Shown piece after piece: positions 26,720-34,411 of a DNA stretch of 64,000 bases. Under the pieces are notes generated by a model, which was given only the letters and a program-made list of their open reading frames with translations, was not told the DNA's origin and searched no databases. The DNA is from Herbiconiux sp. A18JL235. GTDB lineage: Bacteria > Actinomycetota > Actinomycetes > Actinomycetales > Microbacteriaceae. The stretch lies in contig NZ_CP162511.1 in the NCBI RefSeq assembly GCF_040939305.1, positions 124,001 to 188,000 of the forward strand, in the 5' to 3' direction. Each line of letters starts with the position of its first letter. Position 1 is the stretch's first letter. Made by a program: the position numbers and the translations under genes.

Positions 26720-27402
26720 CAGGCGGCTCCCCCTGCCGAAGCCCAGCCCGCGACTGCGGCGCTCGCACCGGTGAGGTCGCCGAGACGGGCGCCCTGGCGC
26801 AGCTCTTCGACCAGCTCGGGCTCTTCGGCATCGTCGGCGAGCGCGGTGTCGATGAGGGCGGAGACCACGTCGACCGGGCCGAAGAACACACCGTTGCGGT
26901 CGGCGAGCACGACGTCTCCCGGCTGCACGGCAACCCCGCCGCAGGTGACGGGGATGTTCACGCCGCCGGCATCCACCGATAGTAGTTTCGTGGTGAGCAC
27001 GCTCGACCCGCGGGCGTACACGGGGAGGCCGAACTGCTCCACCTCGTCGAGGTCGGTGACGACGCCGTCGACGATCACGCCGGCCGCCCCGCGCAGCGTC
27101 AGCGTCGCCGCGAGCACCTCTCCCACCGGGGCATGGCGGGTGTCGCCGCCGGTGTCGATGACGAACACGTCGCCGGGCTCGCACCAGCCGGCGGCGTGGT
27201 GCAGCACCGTCGAGTCCTGCGCCGTGAGACGCACCGTGATGGCCCTGCCGACGACGCGCTTCGTGCCGACCATGCGCCGGATGCCGTGGTCGGCGAAGCC
27301 CTCCTCGAGGTAGTGGCCGAGCGTGGGAAAGGAGACCCGCTCGAGCTTCTCGACGAGCTCGGCGGGGAGGGCGGCGGGCGTGGGGCCCTGGCTGAACGGC
27401 AT
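26719..27402 (-). CDS. RraA family protein
   Basis: A 227-residue member of the RraA/HMG-aldolase family. It has the family blocks EPGDVFVIDTGGDTRHAPVGEVLA (about residues 70-95) and GVIVDGVVTDLDEVEQ (about 105-120). In HMG/CHA aldolases the latter region reads with an Arg-Asp pair; here the Arg position is Thr (VVTD), while the Asp that holds the divalent metal is kept. That argues against the classical 4-hydroxy-4-methyl-2-oxoglutarate aldolase reaction. It is translationally coupled to the BKACE gene, so it may act on the same carbon chain. Preceded by the amidase gene with an 8-base gap. Confidence 0.85.
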   Translation of the reverse strand: MPFSQGPTPAALPAELVEKLERVSFPTLGHYLEEGFADHGIRRMVGTKRVVGRAITVRLTAQDSTVLHHAAGWCEPGDVFVIDTGGDTRHAPVGEVLAATLTLRGAAGVIVDGVVTDLDEVEQFGLPVYARGSSVLTTKLLSVDAGGVNIPVTCGGVAVQPGDVVLADRNGVFFGPVDVVSALIDTALADDAEEPELVEELRQGARLGDLTGASAAVAGWASAGGAA

Positions 27403-27410
27403 GGTGGTGC

Positions 27411-28223
27411 TTACTCCTGAACGGTGACGGTCGAGACGAGACGGCGGTTGGCGAGGGCGGGCAGAACCTCACGCACCTCGGCGGTGCGGTCGAGCGAGAG
27501 CTCCACGACGGCGATCGCCTCCTTCACGGTGCCGAGGCCCGCGCGCTCCACCCCCATGGGGTCGACGATGAGGCTGCTGCCGATGCACTCCGGCGACGAG
27601 GAGCCGGCGGCCAGCACCCAGCAGGTGCTCTCGATGGCACGGGCCTTCACGAGGGTCTCCCAGTGCTCTTCCTTGCGGGCCCCGGCGACCCAGGCCGCCG
27701 AGATCGAGAGCACGTCGGCGCCGCGTGCGACGAGGTCGCGGCTGAGTTCGGGGAAGCGGATGTCGTAGCAGTTCACGAGGCCGATCGCGACGCCCTCGAT
27801 CATCACCACGGGGGGCAGCTCGGTGCCGCCGGTGACGTAGTCGCTCTCCCGGTAGGAGAAGGCGTCGTAGAGGTGCAGCTTGCGGTACGACTCGACGACC
27901 TCGCCGCGCGGGTTCACCACGACGAGGGTGTTGAACGGGCGGTCGCTGCCGGTGGGCTCGTAGCCGCCCGCGATGATCCACAGCTCGTGCTGGGTGGCGA
28001 GCAACGAGAGCTGGGCGAGGAAGAGCGGCCACTCCTCCTCGACGACGAGTCCGAGCGGGCCGGTGACGTCGCCGGCCAGCAGCATCGCCTCTTCGGGGAA
28101 GACCACGAGCCGGGCGCCTGCTCGCGCGGCGTCGGCCGTGAGCGCGGCGATCGCCTCCCGGTTCGCCGCACCGTCGACGGTGGGGGCGAGCTGGGCGACA
28201 GCGGCGACGAGGGACGGGTTCAC
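27411..28223 (-). CDS. Carbon-nitrogen hydrolase (nitrilase superfamily amidase)
   Basis: A 270-residue nitrilase-superfamily enzyme with the catalytic triad Glu in VVFPEEAML (about residue 41), Lys in YRKLHLYDAF (about 110) and Cys in GLVNCYDIRFPEL (about 145). The short length and spacing fit an omega-amidase or deaminated-glutathione-amidase-like branch rather than a true nitrilase. It should release ammonia from an amide or N-carbamoyl intermediate. The GTG start at 28223 overlaps the stop of the ABC ATPase gene (GTGA), so translation is coupled to the importer, linking it to the imported compound. Confidence 0.88.
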   Translation of the reverse strand: MNPSLVAAVAQLAPTVDGAANREAIAALTADAARAGARLVVFPEEAMLLAGDVTGPLGLVVEEEWPLFLAQLSLLATQHELWIIAGGYEPTGSDRPFNTLVVVNPRGEVVESYRKLHLYDAFSYRESDYVTGGTELPPVVMIEGVAIGLVNCYDIRFPELSRDLVARGADVLSISAAWVAGARKEEHWETLVKARAIESTCWVLAAGSSSPECIGSSLIVDPMGVERAGLGTVKEAIAVVELSLDRTAEVREVLPALANRRLVSTVTVQE

Positions 28224-29434
28224 GCGGAGACCTCCGGGGTGGTGACGGATGCGGCGGGGTTGGAGGATGCGGCGGCGGGGGAGGCCGGGCTGGAGGACGG
28301 GAATGCTGCCGAGCCGTCGGCGGGGAGCACGCGCGCCGCATCGGCGGGCCACGACAGCACGACGGGCGACCCGTCGGCGACAGCCCCGAGAGCTGCCGAC
28401 TCCGCGCCGCTCGGCACGCTCACCGTCACGAGGCCGCGTGACTCGAGCAGCACGTGGAAGGTCCATTCGTCGCCGAGGAAGACGCGTTCGACGAGGGTTC
28501 CTGCGACGGAGTCGGCCGGAGCCGAACCCGCCGCCGTGCCCGCTGTGCCTGCGACCGCCGCGGTCATGGTGACCCGTTCCGGCCTGATGGCGAGGGTCAC
28601 ACCTGTGCCGGGCCGGGCGTCCGCCGGCACCGCCGCGGGAACGGAACCCACGCCGGGCACGGTGACCGAGCCGCCCTGCACGTCGACGACGCCGTCGAGC
28701 AGATTGCAGCTGCCGATGAAGGAGGCGACGAACCGGGAGGAGGGCGCGTCGTAGATCTCGATCGGGCTCGCGACCTGAAGCACCCGACCCTCACTCATCA
28801 CGGCGATGCGGTCGCTCATGGTGAGCGCCTCCTCCTGGTCGTGGGTGACGTAGATGAAGGTGATGCCCACCTCCCGCTGCATGCGCTTCAGCTCGAACTG
28901 CATCTCCTTGCGGAGCTTCTGGTCGAGGGCGCCGAGCGGCTCGTCGAGCAGCACCACCGCGGGGCGGCCGACGACGGCCCTGGCGAGGGCGACGCGCTGG
29001 CGCTGGCCGCCCGAGAGTTCGGCCGGCTTGCGGTCGCCGAAGGCTCCGAGCCGCACGAGCTCGAGGGCTTCCCGCACCCGCTGGTCGATCTCGCGCTTCG
29101 GCGTGCGGCGCACCCGCAGCTCGAAGGCGACGTTCTCGTACACCGTCAGGTGCGGGAACAGCGCGTAGCTCTGGAACAGCATGTTGAGGTCACGCGACTT
29201 GGTCGGAACGCCGTCGACGTTCTTGCCGTCGAGCTCCACCGAGCCGCCGGTGGGCTTCTCGAAGCCGGTGATCATGCGCATTAGCGTGGTCTTGCCGCAT
29301 CCGGAGGGGCCCAGGATGCTGAAGAACTCGTTGCGGCCGATCTCGAGGTCGAGCGGCTGCACGACCTGGTTGGCTCCGAAGCTCTTGGTGAGGCCGCGGA
29401 GCTTCACCGCCGGCGTCTCGGTGGTCTCGTTCAT
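28220..29434 (-). CDS. Polyamine-type ABC transporter ATP-binding protein (PotA-like)
   Basis: A 404-residue ATPase. Walker A GPSGCGKTTLMRM (about residue 38), signature LSGGQRQRVALARA (about 140), Walker B VVLLDEPLGALD (about 160) and the switch His in YVTHDQEEALTMS are all present; the C-terminal third is a TOBE domain used by PotA/FbpC-type ATPases. It powers the importer encoded upstream in the same operon. The last 40 residues are a Ser/Pro/Ala-rich tail not found in typical PotA. It overlaps the amidase gene by four bases. Confidence 0.93.
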   Translation of the reverse strand: MNETTETPAVKLRGLTKSFGANQVVQPLDLEIGRNEFFSILGPSGCGKTTLMRMITGFEKPTGGSVELDGKNVDGVPTKSRDLNMLFQSYALFPHLTVYENVAFELRVRRTPKREIDQRVREALELVRLGAFGDRKPAELSGGQRQRVALARAVVGRPAVVLLDEPLGALDQKLRKEMQFELKRMQREVGITFIYVTHDQEEALTMSDRIAVMSEGRVLQVASPIEIYDAPSSRFVASFIGSCNLLDGVVDVQGGSVTVPGVGSVPAAVPADARPGTGVTLAIRPERVTMTAAVAGTAGTAAGSAPADSVAGTLVERVFLGDEWTFHVLLESRGLVTVSVPSGAESAALGAVADGSPVVLSWPADAARVLPADGSAAFPSSSPASPAAASSNPAASVTTPEVSA

Positions 29435-29480
29435 GGTTGGCTGCGTTTCCGTGTGGGAGGGAAGGGCGGGCGGATGCGCG

Positions 29481-30551
29481 TCAGGAGGCGCGCACGCGGG
29501 TCCAGCCGTCCTGGAAGTACGCCAGGGCGTCTCCCGGGTCGACGATGAACTCGGAGTTGGTGAGCGAGTCGGCCGGGGCGTAGATGGCCGGGTTCTCCAC
29601 CTGCGACTGGTCGGCGACGAGCGGAAGGGCCGCCTCGTTGGCGGAGGCGAGCGACGCGTCGTCGGTGAGGAGCGCGGCCACCTCGGGGCGCAGCGTGTAG
29701 TTCAGCCACTGGTACGCGGCATCCTCGTTGGCCGTGCCCTTGACGATGGAGAAGTTATCCGTCCAGAGCGTGCCGCCCTCTTCGGGGATGATGTAGTGCA
29801 CGTCGGGGTTGGCCTCGACGGCCTTCGCCGACGTGGTGCCCGAGTAGGCCTCGGCGATGCAGGCGTCACCCGTGCCGACGAGGTCGGCGTAGTTCGTGCT
29901 GTTGTAGCCGCCGAGCAGCGGCTTCTGCTCGAGCAGCGAGTCGGTGGCCTTCTCGATGTCGGCCTGGTCGGTGGTGGTGGCGGAGAGCCCGTTCACCTGG
30001 AGGCCGGCGATGTAGGCCGAGAGCATGTTGTCGAGCATGTAGATCTTGCCGCTGTAGGCCGGGTTCCACATGTCGCTCCAGCCGGTGACGGGGGCGCCTG
30101 TGCAGGCCTCGTTGTAGAGGATGCCGGTGGTGCCCCAGGCCCACGGGAGCGAGTAGGTGTTGCCGGGGTCGAAGGAGGGGTCGACGAACTTCTCGGCGAG
30201 GTTGTCGAAGCCCTCGAGCTTCGAGTGGTCGATCTCGGAGACCAGGTCGCGCTGCACCATGAGCTGCACGGCGTACTGGCTGGGCTCGACGATGTCGTAG
30301 CCGGAGTTGCCGGCGGCGAGCTTCGAGATCATGGTCTCGTTGCTGTCGAAGGTGTCGACGGTGACCTGGATGCCGGTCTCCTTCTCGAAGCCCGCGACGA
30401 CCGAGTCGGGGATCTCGCCCGACCAGGCGTAGATGCTGAGCGAGCCGTCGCCGCCGGCGGAAGTCGACGAGGCGTCGCCCGCCGAGCATCCGGCGAGCAC
30501 GGTGGCGGAGGCCAGGGCGACGGCCCCGAGGGCCAGGAACTTCTTGTTCAT
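29481..30551 (-). CDS. Polyamine-type ABC transporter substrate-binding lipoprotein (PotD-like)
   Basis: A 356-residue lipoprotein with signal peptide and lipobox (TVLAGCSAG, Cys near residue 22). The mature part begins SLSIYAWSGEIPDSVVAGFEKETGIQVTVD, typical of PotD/PotF periplasmic-type binders of spermidine, putrescine and relatives, and contains the family-typical WGTTGILYNE segment. It is attached to the outer face of the membrane and hands substrate to the two permeases encoded upstream. The exact ligand cannot be told; the amidase and BKACE genes downstream suggest an amino compound that is catabolised, rather than a polyamine kept for growth. Confidence 0.9.
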   Translation of the reverse strand: MNKKFLALGAVALASATVLAGCSAGDASSTSAGGDGSLSIYAWSGEIPDSVVAGFEKETGIQVTVDTFDSNETMISKLAAGNSGYDIVEPSQYAVQLMVQRDLVSEIDHSKLEGFDNLAEKFVDPSFDPGNTYSLPWAWGTTGILYNEACTGAPVTGWSDMWNPAYSGKIYMLDNMLSAYIAGLQVNGLSATTTDQADIEKATDSLLEQKPLLGGYNSTNYADLVGTGDACIAEAYSGTTSAKAVEANPDVHYIIPEEGGTLWTDNFSIVKGTANEDAAYQWLNYTLRPEVAALLTDDASLASANEAALPLVADQSQVENPAIYAPADSLTNSEFIVDPGDALAYFQDGWTRVRAS

Positions 30552-30597
30552 GTTGGGGTCTTTTCTGTCGGGTTGCGATTGCAGGGAAGGGTGCGGG

Positions 30598-31383
30598 CTA
30601 CGGACGAGGCCCGGCGAGGATGCGGCGCATCTGCGAGACGCCCACGACGAGGATGATGCCGAGGGTCGCCACGACGAGCAGCGTGCCCAGCGCGTTGAGC
30701 TCGGGTGTGAGCCCCGTACGCAGGGTCGAGTAGATGCGCAGCGGCAGCGTGGTGGTGCCGACGCCGGCGGTGAAGGTGGAGATGACGATGTTCGAGAACG
30801 AGGTGGTGAAGCTCAGCAGGAAGGCGGCGAGGATGCTGGGGCGCAGCAGCGGGAACAGCACCCGCCGGAAGGTCACCCACGGGGAGGCGCCGAGGTCGGT
30901 CGCCGCCTCGGAGAGGCTCGGGTCGAGCGACGACATCGCGCCCATCATCACCAGGGTCGCGAGCGGGAGGGTGATGACGATGTGACCGAGCACCAGGGTG
31001 AGGAGGCCGGTCGGGATGCTCGCGGTGCTGAAGACGGTGAGCATCGCGACACCCAGCACGATCTCGGGCACGATGAGCGGGATGAGGATGGCGCCGATGA
31101 AGAACGCGCGACCCCTCACCCTGAAGCGCACCAGGGCGAACGAGGTGAGGAAGCCGATCACCGTCGCCGCGAGCGCCGCGATGAGGCCGACCAGGGCGCT
31201 CGTGCGCAGCGAGTCGAGCAGCAGCTGGTCGCGGAACAGCTCGGCGTACCAGCGGAAGGTGAAGCCGTCGAACCGGTAGCTCACCTCGGAGGAGTTGAAG
31301 GAGTAGACGATGAGCGCCGCGATGGGCAGGTAGAGGAAGACGAAGACGAGTCGGGCGATCCAGGAGGTCAGGCGGTCCATCAC
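30598..31383 (-). CDS. ABC transporter permease (PotC-like)
   Basis: A 261-residue permease with six predicted helices and the cytoplasmic EAA loop EAATDLGASPWVTFRRVLFPLLRP (about residues 155-178) that contacts the ATPase. It ends with a short basic tail. The ATG overlaps the stop of the PotB-like gene (ATGA at 31380-31383), so the permeases are made in equal amounts. Part of the polyamine-type importer. Confidence 0.92.
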   Translation of the reverse strand: MMDRLTSWIARLVFVFLYLPIAALIVYSFNSSEVSYRFDGFTFRWYAELFRDQLLLDSLRTSALVGLIAALAATVIGFLTSFALVRFRVRGRAFFIGAILIPLIVPEIVLGVAMLTVFSTASIPTGLLTLVLGHIVITLPLATLVMMGAMSSLDPSLSEAATDLGASPWVTFRRVLFPLLRPSILAAFLLSFTTSFSNIVISTFTAGVGTTTLPLRIYSTLRTGLTPELNALGTLLVVATLGIILVVGVSQMRRILAGPRP

Positions 31384-32276
31384 GCCTCCTTCCGGGTGCG
31401 GCGCGACGCGCGGCCCCTGGCGCGCAGCACCAGGCCGGCGCCCGCGACCGAGGCGAGCATGAGCACGAGTACGACCATCGAGAGTGCGGCGCCGAGCGGC
31501 TCGTTGCGGAACTCGGTGAACAGGGTCACGATCAGGTTCCCGACGAGCGGGTCCTTACCGCCGCCGAGAAGCACAGGGATGACGAACACGCCGAGGGTGG
31601 GGACGAAGGTGAGCATCACCGACGAAGCGAGTCCCGAGGCCGAGAGCGGGATGAACACTCTGGCGTGGGTCTGGAACCAGCCCGCGCCGAGGTCGGCCGC
31701 CGCTTCCTTCAGCGACGGGTCGATCGCCCGCATGGAGGCGTAGATGGGGAAGACGGCGACTGGGAGGAAGGCGTACAGGAGCGAGAGCGTGACGGCGAGC
31801 TGCGACGGCACGAGCGACTGGGCGTCGACGCCGAGCGCCCTGGCGAGCGAGATGAACGGGCCGCCCGAGCCGAGCAGGGTGATCCACGCGAAGGTGCGCA
31901 CCAGGAAGTCGGTGAGGAACGGGATGATGACGAGCACCAGCAGGATCGGCTGCCGCGAGGCCGGCCGGGTGGCGATGTAGTAGGCGACGATGTATCCGAC
32001 GACCGTGCACACCACGGCGTTGAGGGCCGCCATGCCGAGGCTGTAGCCGAGGGTCTTGGCGTAGACCGGGTCGATCAGCTTCGTGTAGTTGTCGAGGGTG
32101 AAGCCACCGAGGTTGCCGCCGAGGGGGTCGCTGATGGCGAAGCTGTCGCGGGCGATGATGAGCATCGGCACGATGACGAGCAGCACGATCACGGCGAGAG
32201 CCGGCAGCAGCATCAGGTAGCCGGCGGCCGACGGTGCGAAGCGGCGCCGCGCGGTCGTGGGGCTCGATGCGTTCAC
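31380..32276 (-). CDS. ABC transporter permease (PotB-like), first gene of the operon
   Basis: A 298-residue permease. The GTG at 32276 is chosen because it is preceded by a Shine-Dalgarno (GAGGAAC) and gives a normal length; an ATG at 32405 would add a basic low-complexity leader. Six helices are predicted, with the EAA loop EAAADLGAGWFQTHARVFIPL near residue 195. As the first gene it lies behind a 216-base control region (32277-32492). The order permease-permease-binding protein-ATPase is typical for this transporter class, with catabolic genes added after the ATPase. Confidence 0.9.
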   Translation of the reverse strand: MNASSPTTARRRFAPSAAGYLMLLPALAVIVLLVIVPMLIIARDSFAISDPLGGNLGGFTLDNYTKLIDPVYAKTLGYSLGMAALNAVVCTVVGYIVAYYIATRPASRQPILLVLVIIPFLTDFLVRTFAWITLLGSGGPFISLARALGVDAQSLVPSQLAVTLSLLYAFLPVAVFPIYASMRAIDPSLKEAAADLGAGWFQTHARVFIPLSASGLASSVMLTFVPTLGVFVIPVLLGGGKDPLVGNLIVTLFTEFRNEPLGAALSMVVLVLMLASVAGAGLVLRARGRASRRTRKEA

Positions 32277-32334
32277 GGGATGTTCCTCGGAGGTTTCGGG
32301 TATCGGGTGGTGGTGCGGTGTGTCGTCAATACTG

Positions 32335-32348
32335 CGCGACCGGTCGCG
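32335..32348. promoter_or_regulatory. Perfect 14-bp palindrome upstream of the importer operon
   Basis: CGCGACCGGTCGCG is self-complementary and lies about 60 bases upstream of the PotB-like start, inside the 216-base intergenic region 32277-32492. It could be an operator, for example for the operon's Lrp-type regulator, or chance in high-GC DNA. The rest of the region has no clear promoter consensus I can defend. Confidence 0.35.
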
Positions 32349-32492
32349 GCGCGTGTGGGCGGGTCGCCTCGAAATCCGTCGCCTGCGTGTTTCGTGCTTG
32401 CGCATTTCGCAGGGCGCGACGGATGCGGTGCACGGCGGTGGGCGGAACCGCGCGCCCGAGCGGGCGGCGCAGTTCGCAGCGACCCGGCGATG

Positions 32493-32948
32493 CTAGTCGA
32501 TGCGCGCGGCGAGCCGCTCCCCAGGAGCGGGATCGGGGTGCGCGTCGCGGCGCAGGAACCACAGGTAGCCGGCGCTCACCAGCGCCCCTCCGACGGCGAC
32601 CAGGAGCGCCGTGACGAGAGCGGGCGCCGGGGTGCCGCCGGTCGCCAGCTCCTCGGCGCCGCCCGCGACCGCCGCTGCGAGAGCGATGCCGAGCGAGCCC
32701 GCCGAGTTGAGCAGCAGCCCCACCCAGACCCAGCGTCGCGCCGATCGGGACGAGACGCCCTTGGCCGCCGAGACGACGGCTACGACGGCAAGGACCCACG
32801 CGGTGAAGGCGACGAGCGCGCAGACCGCGACACCGCGGGCCGGGTCTCCGGCTCGGGCGAGCTGGAAGCCGGTCGCGGTGACGGCGGTGACGCCGGCGAG
32901 GTCGGCGACGAGCACGACCGAGGCGCCCGCCAGTGAGGAGGTGCTCAC
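32493..32948 (-). CDS. Four-helix membrane protein, hypothetical
   Basis: A 151-residue protein predicted to have four transmembrane helices (around residues 5-26, 36-58, 72-96 and 108-130) and a short charged C-terminus with LRRDAHPDPAPGERLAARID. I do not recognise a family. The GTG at 32948 is chosen because it directly precedes the first helix and follows a Shine-Dalgarno-like GAG; the frame itself extends much further upstream without support. It is divergent from the damaged holin/DUF3618 unit and lies upstream of the polyamine-type operon on the same strand. Confidence 0.6.
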   Translation of the reverse strand: MSTSSLAGASVVLVADLAGVTAVTATGFQLARAGDPARGVAVCALVAFTAWVLAVVAVVSAAKGVSSRSARRWVWVGLLLNSAGSLGIALAAAVAGGAEELATGGTPAPALVTALLVAVGGALVSAGYLWFLRRDAHPDPAPGERLAARID

Positions 32949-33060
32949 TCGGGGGCGGTGTCTGCGCGGGCTGTGGCGCGCATCCGTCTCGCTGCTCTTC
33001 GGCACCGTTCCAGTCTGCGCCGACCCGGCGCGAGCGGGCACAAGCACATTCGCGGCCGTT

Positions 33061-33219
33061 TGGCTACCCGCCCGCGTGGCCGTCATCTGGGCGGTCGTGG
33101 CCCTCATCCTGTTCGCGGTCGGCCGCACGCAGCTGAAGAAGGTCGACGGCGCTCCGAAGACCGTCGACTCGCCGAAGAAGATCCCGGAGACGTTGAAGAG
33201 GAATGAGGAGAACCGATGA
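33061..33219 (+). pseudogene. C-terminal remnant of a phage-holin-family (DUF1469) protein
   Basis: The frame ending at 33219 encodes a hydrophobic helix (VAVIWAVVALILFAVGR) and the tail LKKVDGAPKTVDSPKKIPETLKR, which is how holin-family proteins encoded just before DUF3618 normally end. The first 80-90 residues of such a protein, with their Glu/Lys-rich helix and first membrane helices, are missing: upstream of about 33058 the frame gives unrelated sequence and then antisense of another gene. The stop still overlaps the DUF3618 start (ATGA). A GTG at 33076 could make a 47-residue single-helix peptide, so it may be a remnant that is still translated. Confidence 0.6.
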
Positions 33220-33791
33220 GCGACACACCAGAAGAGATCCGCGCTGAGATCGAGCGCACCCGTCGCGAGCTCGGCGGCGACGTCGACGCTCTCGCCGACA
33301 AGGTCACCCCGTCGAAGATCGTGCACCGCCAGACCGACAAGGTGAAGGAGGCCGTCGGCGGGGTGAAAGACCGCGTCTTCGGTGTCGCCGACTCCGCCGT
33401 CGACTCCGGTGCCTCGGCCGTGGGCTCCGCGGCGGGCGCCGTCGCGGGCGCCACGGGCCGGGTCGCGTCGAAGGCCGAGGGCAACCCGCTCGCCGTGGGT
33501 CTCATCGCCTTCGGCGTCGGCCTGCTCGCCGCGTCGCTTATCCCCTCCTCCGAGAAGGAGAAGGAGGTGGCGTCGACCCTCAAGGAACAGGCGCAGCCGC
33601 TCGTCGACAAGGCGACGGACGCGGCCAAGGAGATGGGCGAGCACCTCAAGGAGCCTGCCCAGCAGGCCGCAGCCGCGGTGAAGGACGCCGCGAGCGGCGC
33701 TGTGGAGAACATCAAGGCCGAGGCCACGACCGCCAAGGACGAGGTGACCGACCAGGTGCAGCACTCGCGCGAGAACCTCGCCGGGAGCTGA
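33216..33791 (+). CDS. DUF3618 family protein
   Basis: A 191-residue protein. It starts with the DUF3618 signature TPEEIRAEIERTRRELGGDVDALADKVTPSKIV (residues 4-36), has one hydrophobic segment (LAVGLIAFGVGLLAASLI, about residues 91-108) and otherwise is Ala/Lys/Glu-rich, probably a long helix or coiled coil at the inner face of the membrane. Function is unknown; it usually follows a holin-like gene and both are thought to be stress or envelope proteins. Here it overlaps the remnant of that gene by four bases, so its translation may depend on the remaining upstream frame. Confidence 0.9.
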   Translation: MSDTPEEIRAEIERTRRELGGDVDALADKVTPSKIVHRQTDKVKEAVGGVKDRVFGVADSAVDSGASAVGSAAGAVAGATGRVASKAEGNPLAVGLIAFGVGLLAASLIPSSEKEKEVASTLKEQAQPLVDKATDAAKEMGEHLKEPAQQAAAAVKDAASGAVENIKAEATTAKDEVTDQVQHSRENLAGS

Positions 33792-33816
33792 TCCTGGCCA
33801 CCTGAGCCCGCTCCAT

Positions 33817-33844
33817 TTTTGTGAGTACACTCGTACTAACAAAA
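33817..33844. promoter_or_regulatory. TetR-type operator over the promoter of the membrane protein/tetR unit
   Basis: Arms TTTTGTGAGTAC (33817-33828) and GTACTAACAAAA (33833-33844) match at 11 of 12 positions around a 4-base spacer. The hexamer TACACT (33826-33831) inside it is a good -10 box. A Shine-Dalgarno (GAGGGG) follows at 33845. The regulator encoded second in this unit is the likely binder. Confidence 0.75.
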
Positions 33845-33857
33845 GAGGGGCGGGCTC

Positions 33858-34406
33858 ATGGTGCTCATCGTGATCGTGTCGTGCGAGATCGCCTTCTGGG
33901 TGGCGATCCTCGGCGGACTGGCTGCACGGTACCTGCTGCGCAAGCCCCGCCTCGGCGCGGGACTGCTGCTCGCGGCACCGGTGATCGATGCGGTTCTGCT
34001 GGTGTTCGTCGCCGTCGACCTGCTCGGCGGGGCGACCGCGTCGTGGCAGCACGGCATAGCCGCCATCTACATCGGGGTGTCAGTGGCCTACGGCTCGCGC
34101 ATGGTCGCGTGGGCCGACGTGCGCTTCCAGCACCGCTTCGCCGGAGGGCCGCCGCCCGAGAAGCTCACCGGCTCCCGCTACACCGCCAAGTGCTGGCGCG
34201 ACGTGTTGCGCACCCTGCTCGCGGTGGGGATCGCCGCCGGAATCCTCGGTGCCGTCATCGTGGCGGTCGGCGACCCCGATCGAACTGCCGCCCTGTCCGG
34301 GTACTTCGGCATCCTCGCCCTCGTCTTCGGCATCGACGTGGTCTGGGCCGTGAGCTACACGATCTGGCCGAAGAAGCCCGAGGCGGGTCTCCGACCCGCA
34401 GAATAG
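33858..34406 (+). CDS. Membrane protein of TetR-linked family, hypothetical
   Basis: A 182-residue protein with five predicted transmembrane helices (about residues 2-24, 35-56, 64-82, 112-135 and 145-168). WADVRFQHRFAGGPPPEKL (about residues 85-103) is a cytosolic block I recognise from a common actinobacterial family without known function that is regularly next to a TetR gene. It is preceded by a strong Shine-Dalgarno and by the palindromic operator, and followed after 5 bases by the TetR gene, so the pair is probably autoregulated. Confidence 0.8.
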   Translation: MVLIVIVSCEIAFWVAILGGLAARYLLRKPRLGAGLLLAAPVIDAVLLVFVAVDLLGGATASWQHGIAAIYIGVSVAYGSRMVAWADVRFQHRFAGGPPPEKLTGSRYTAKCWRDVLRTLLAVGIAAGILGAVIVAVGDPDRTAALSGYFGILALVFGIDVVWAVSYTIWPKKPEAGLRPAE

Positions 34407-34411
34407 GACAC

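Noticed and set aside
32611..33219. A 202-residue holin-like protein read from 32611
   Set aside because: The part before about 33058 is antisense to the four-helix membrane gene and does not resemble holin N-termini; only the last 50 residues fit the family, so it is listed as a remnant.
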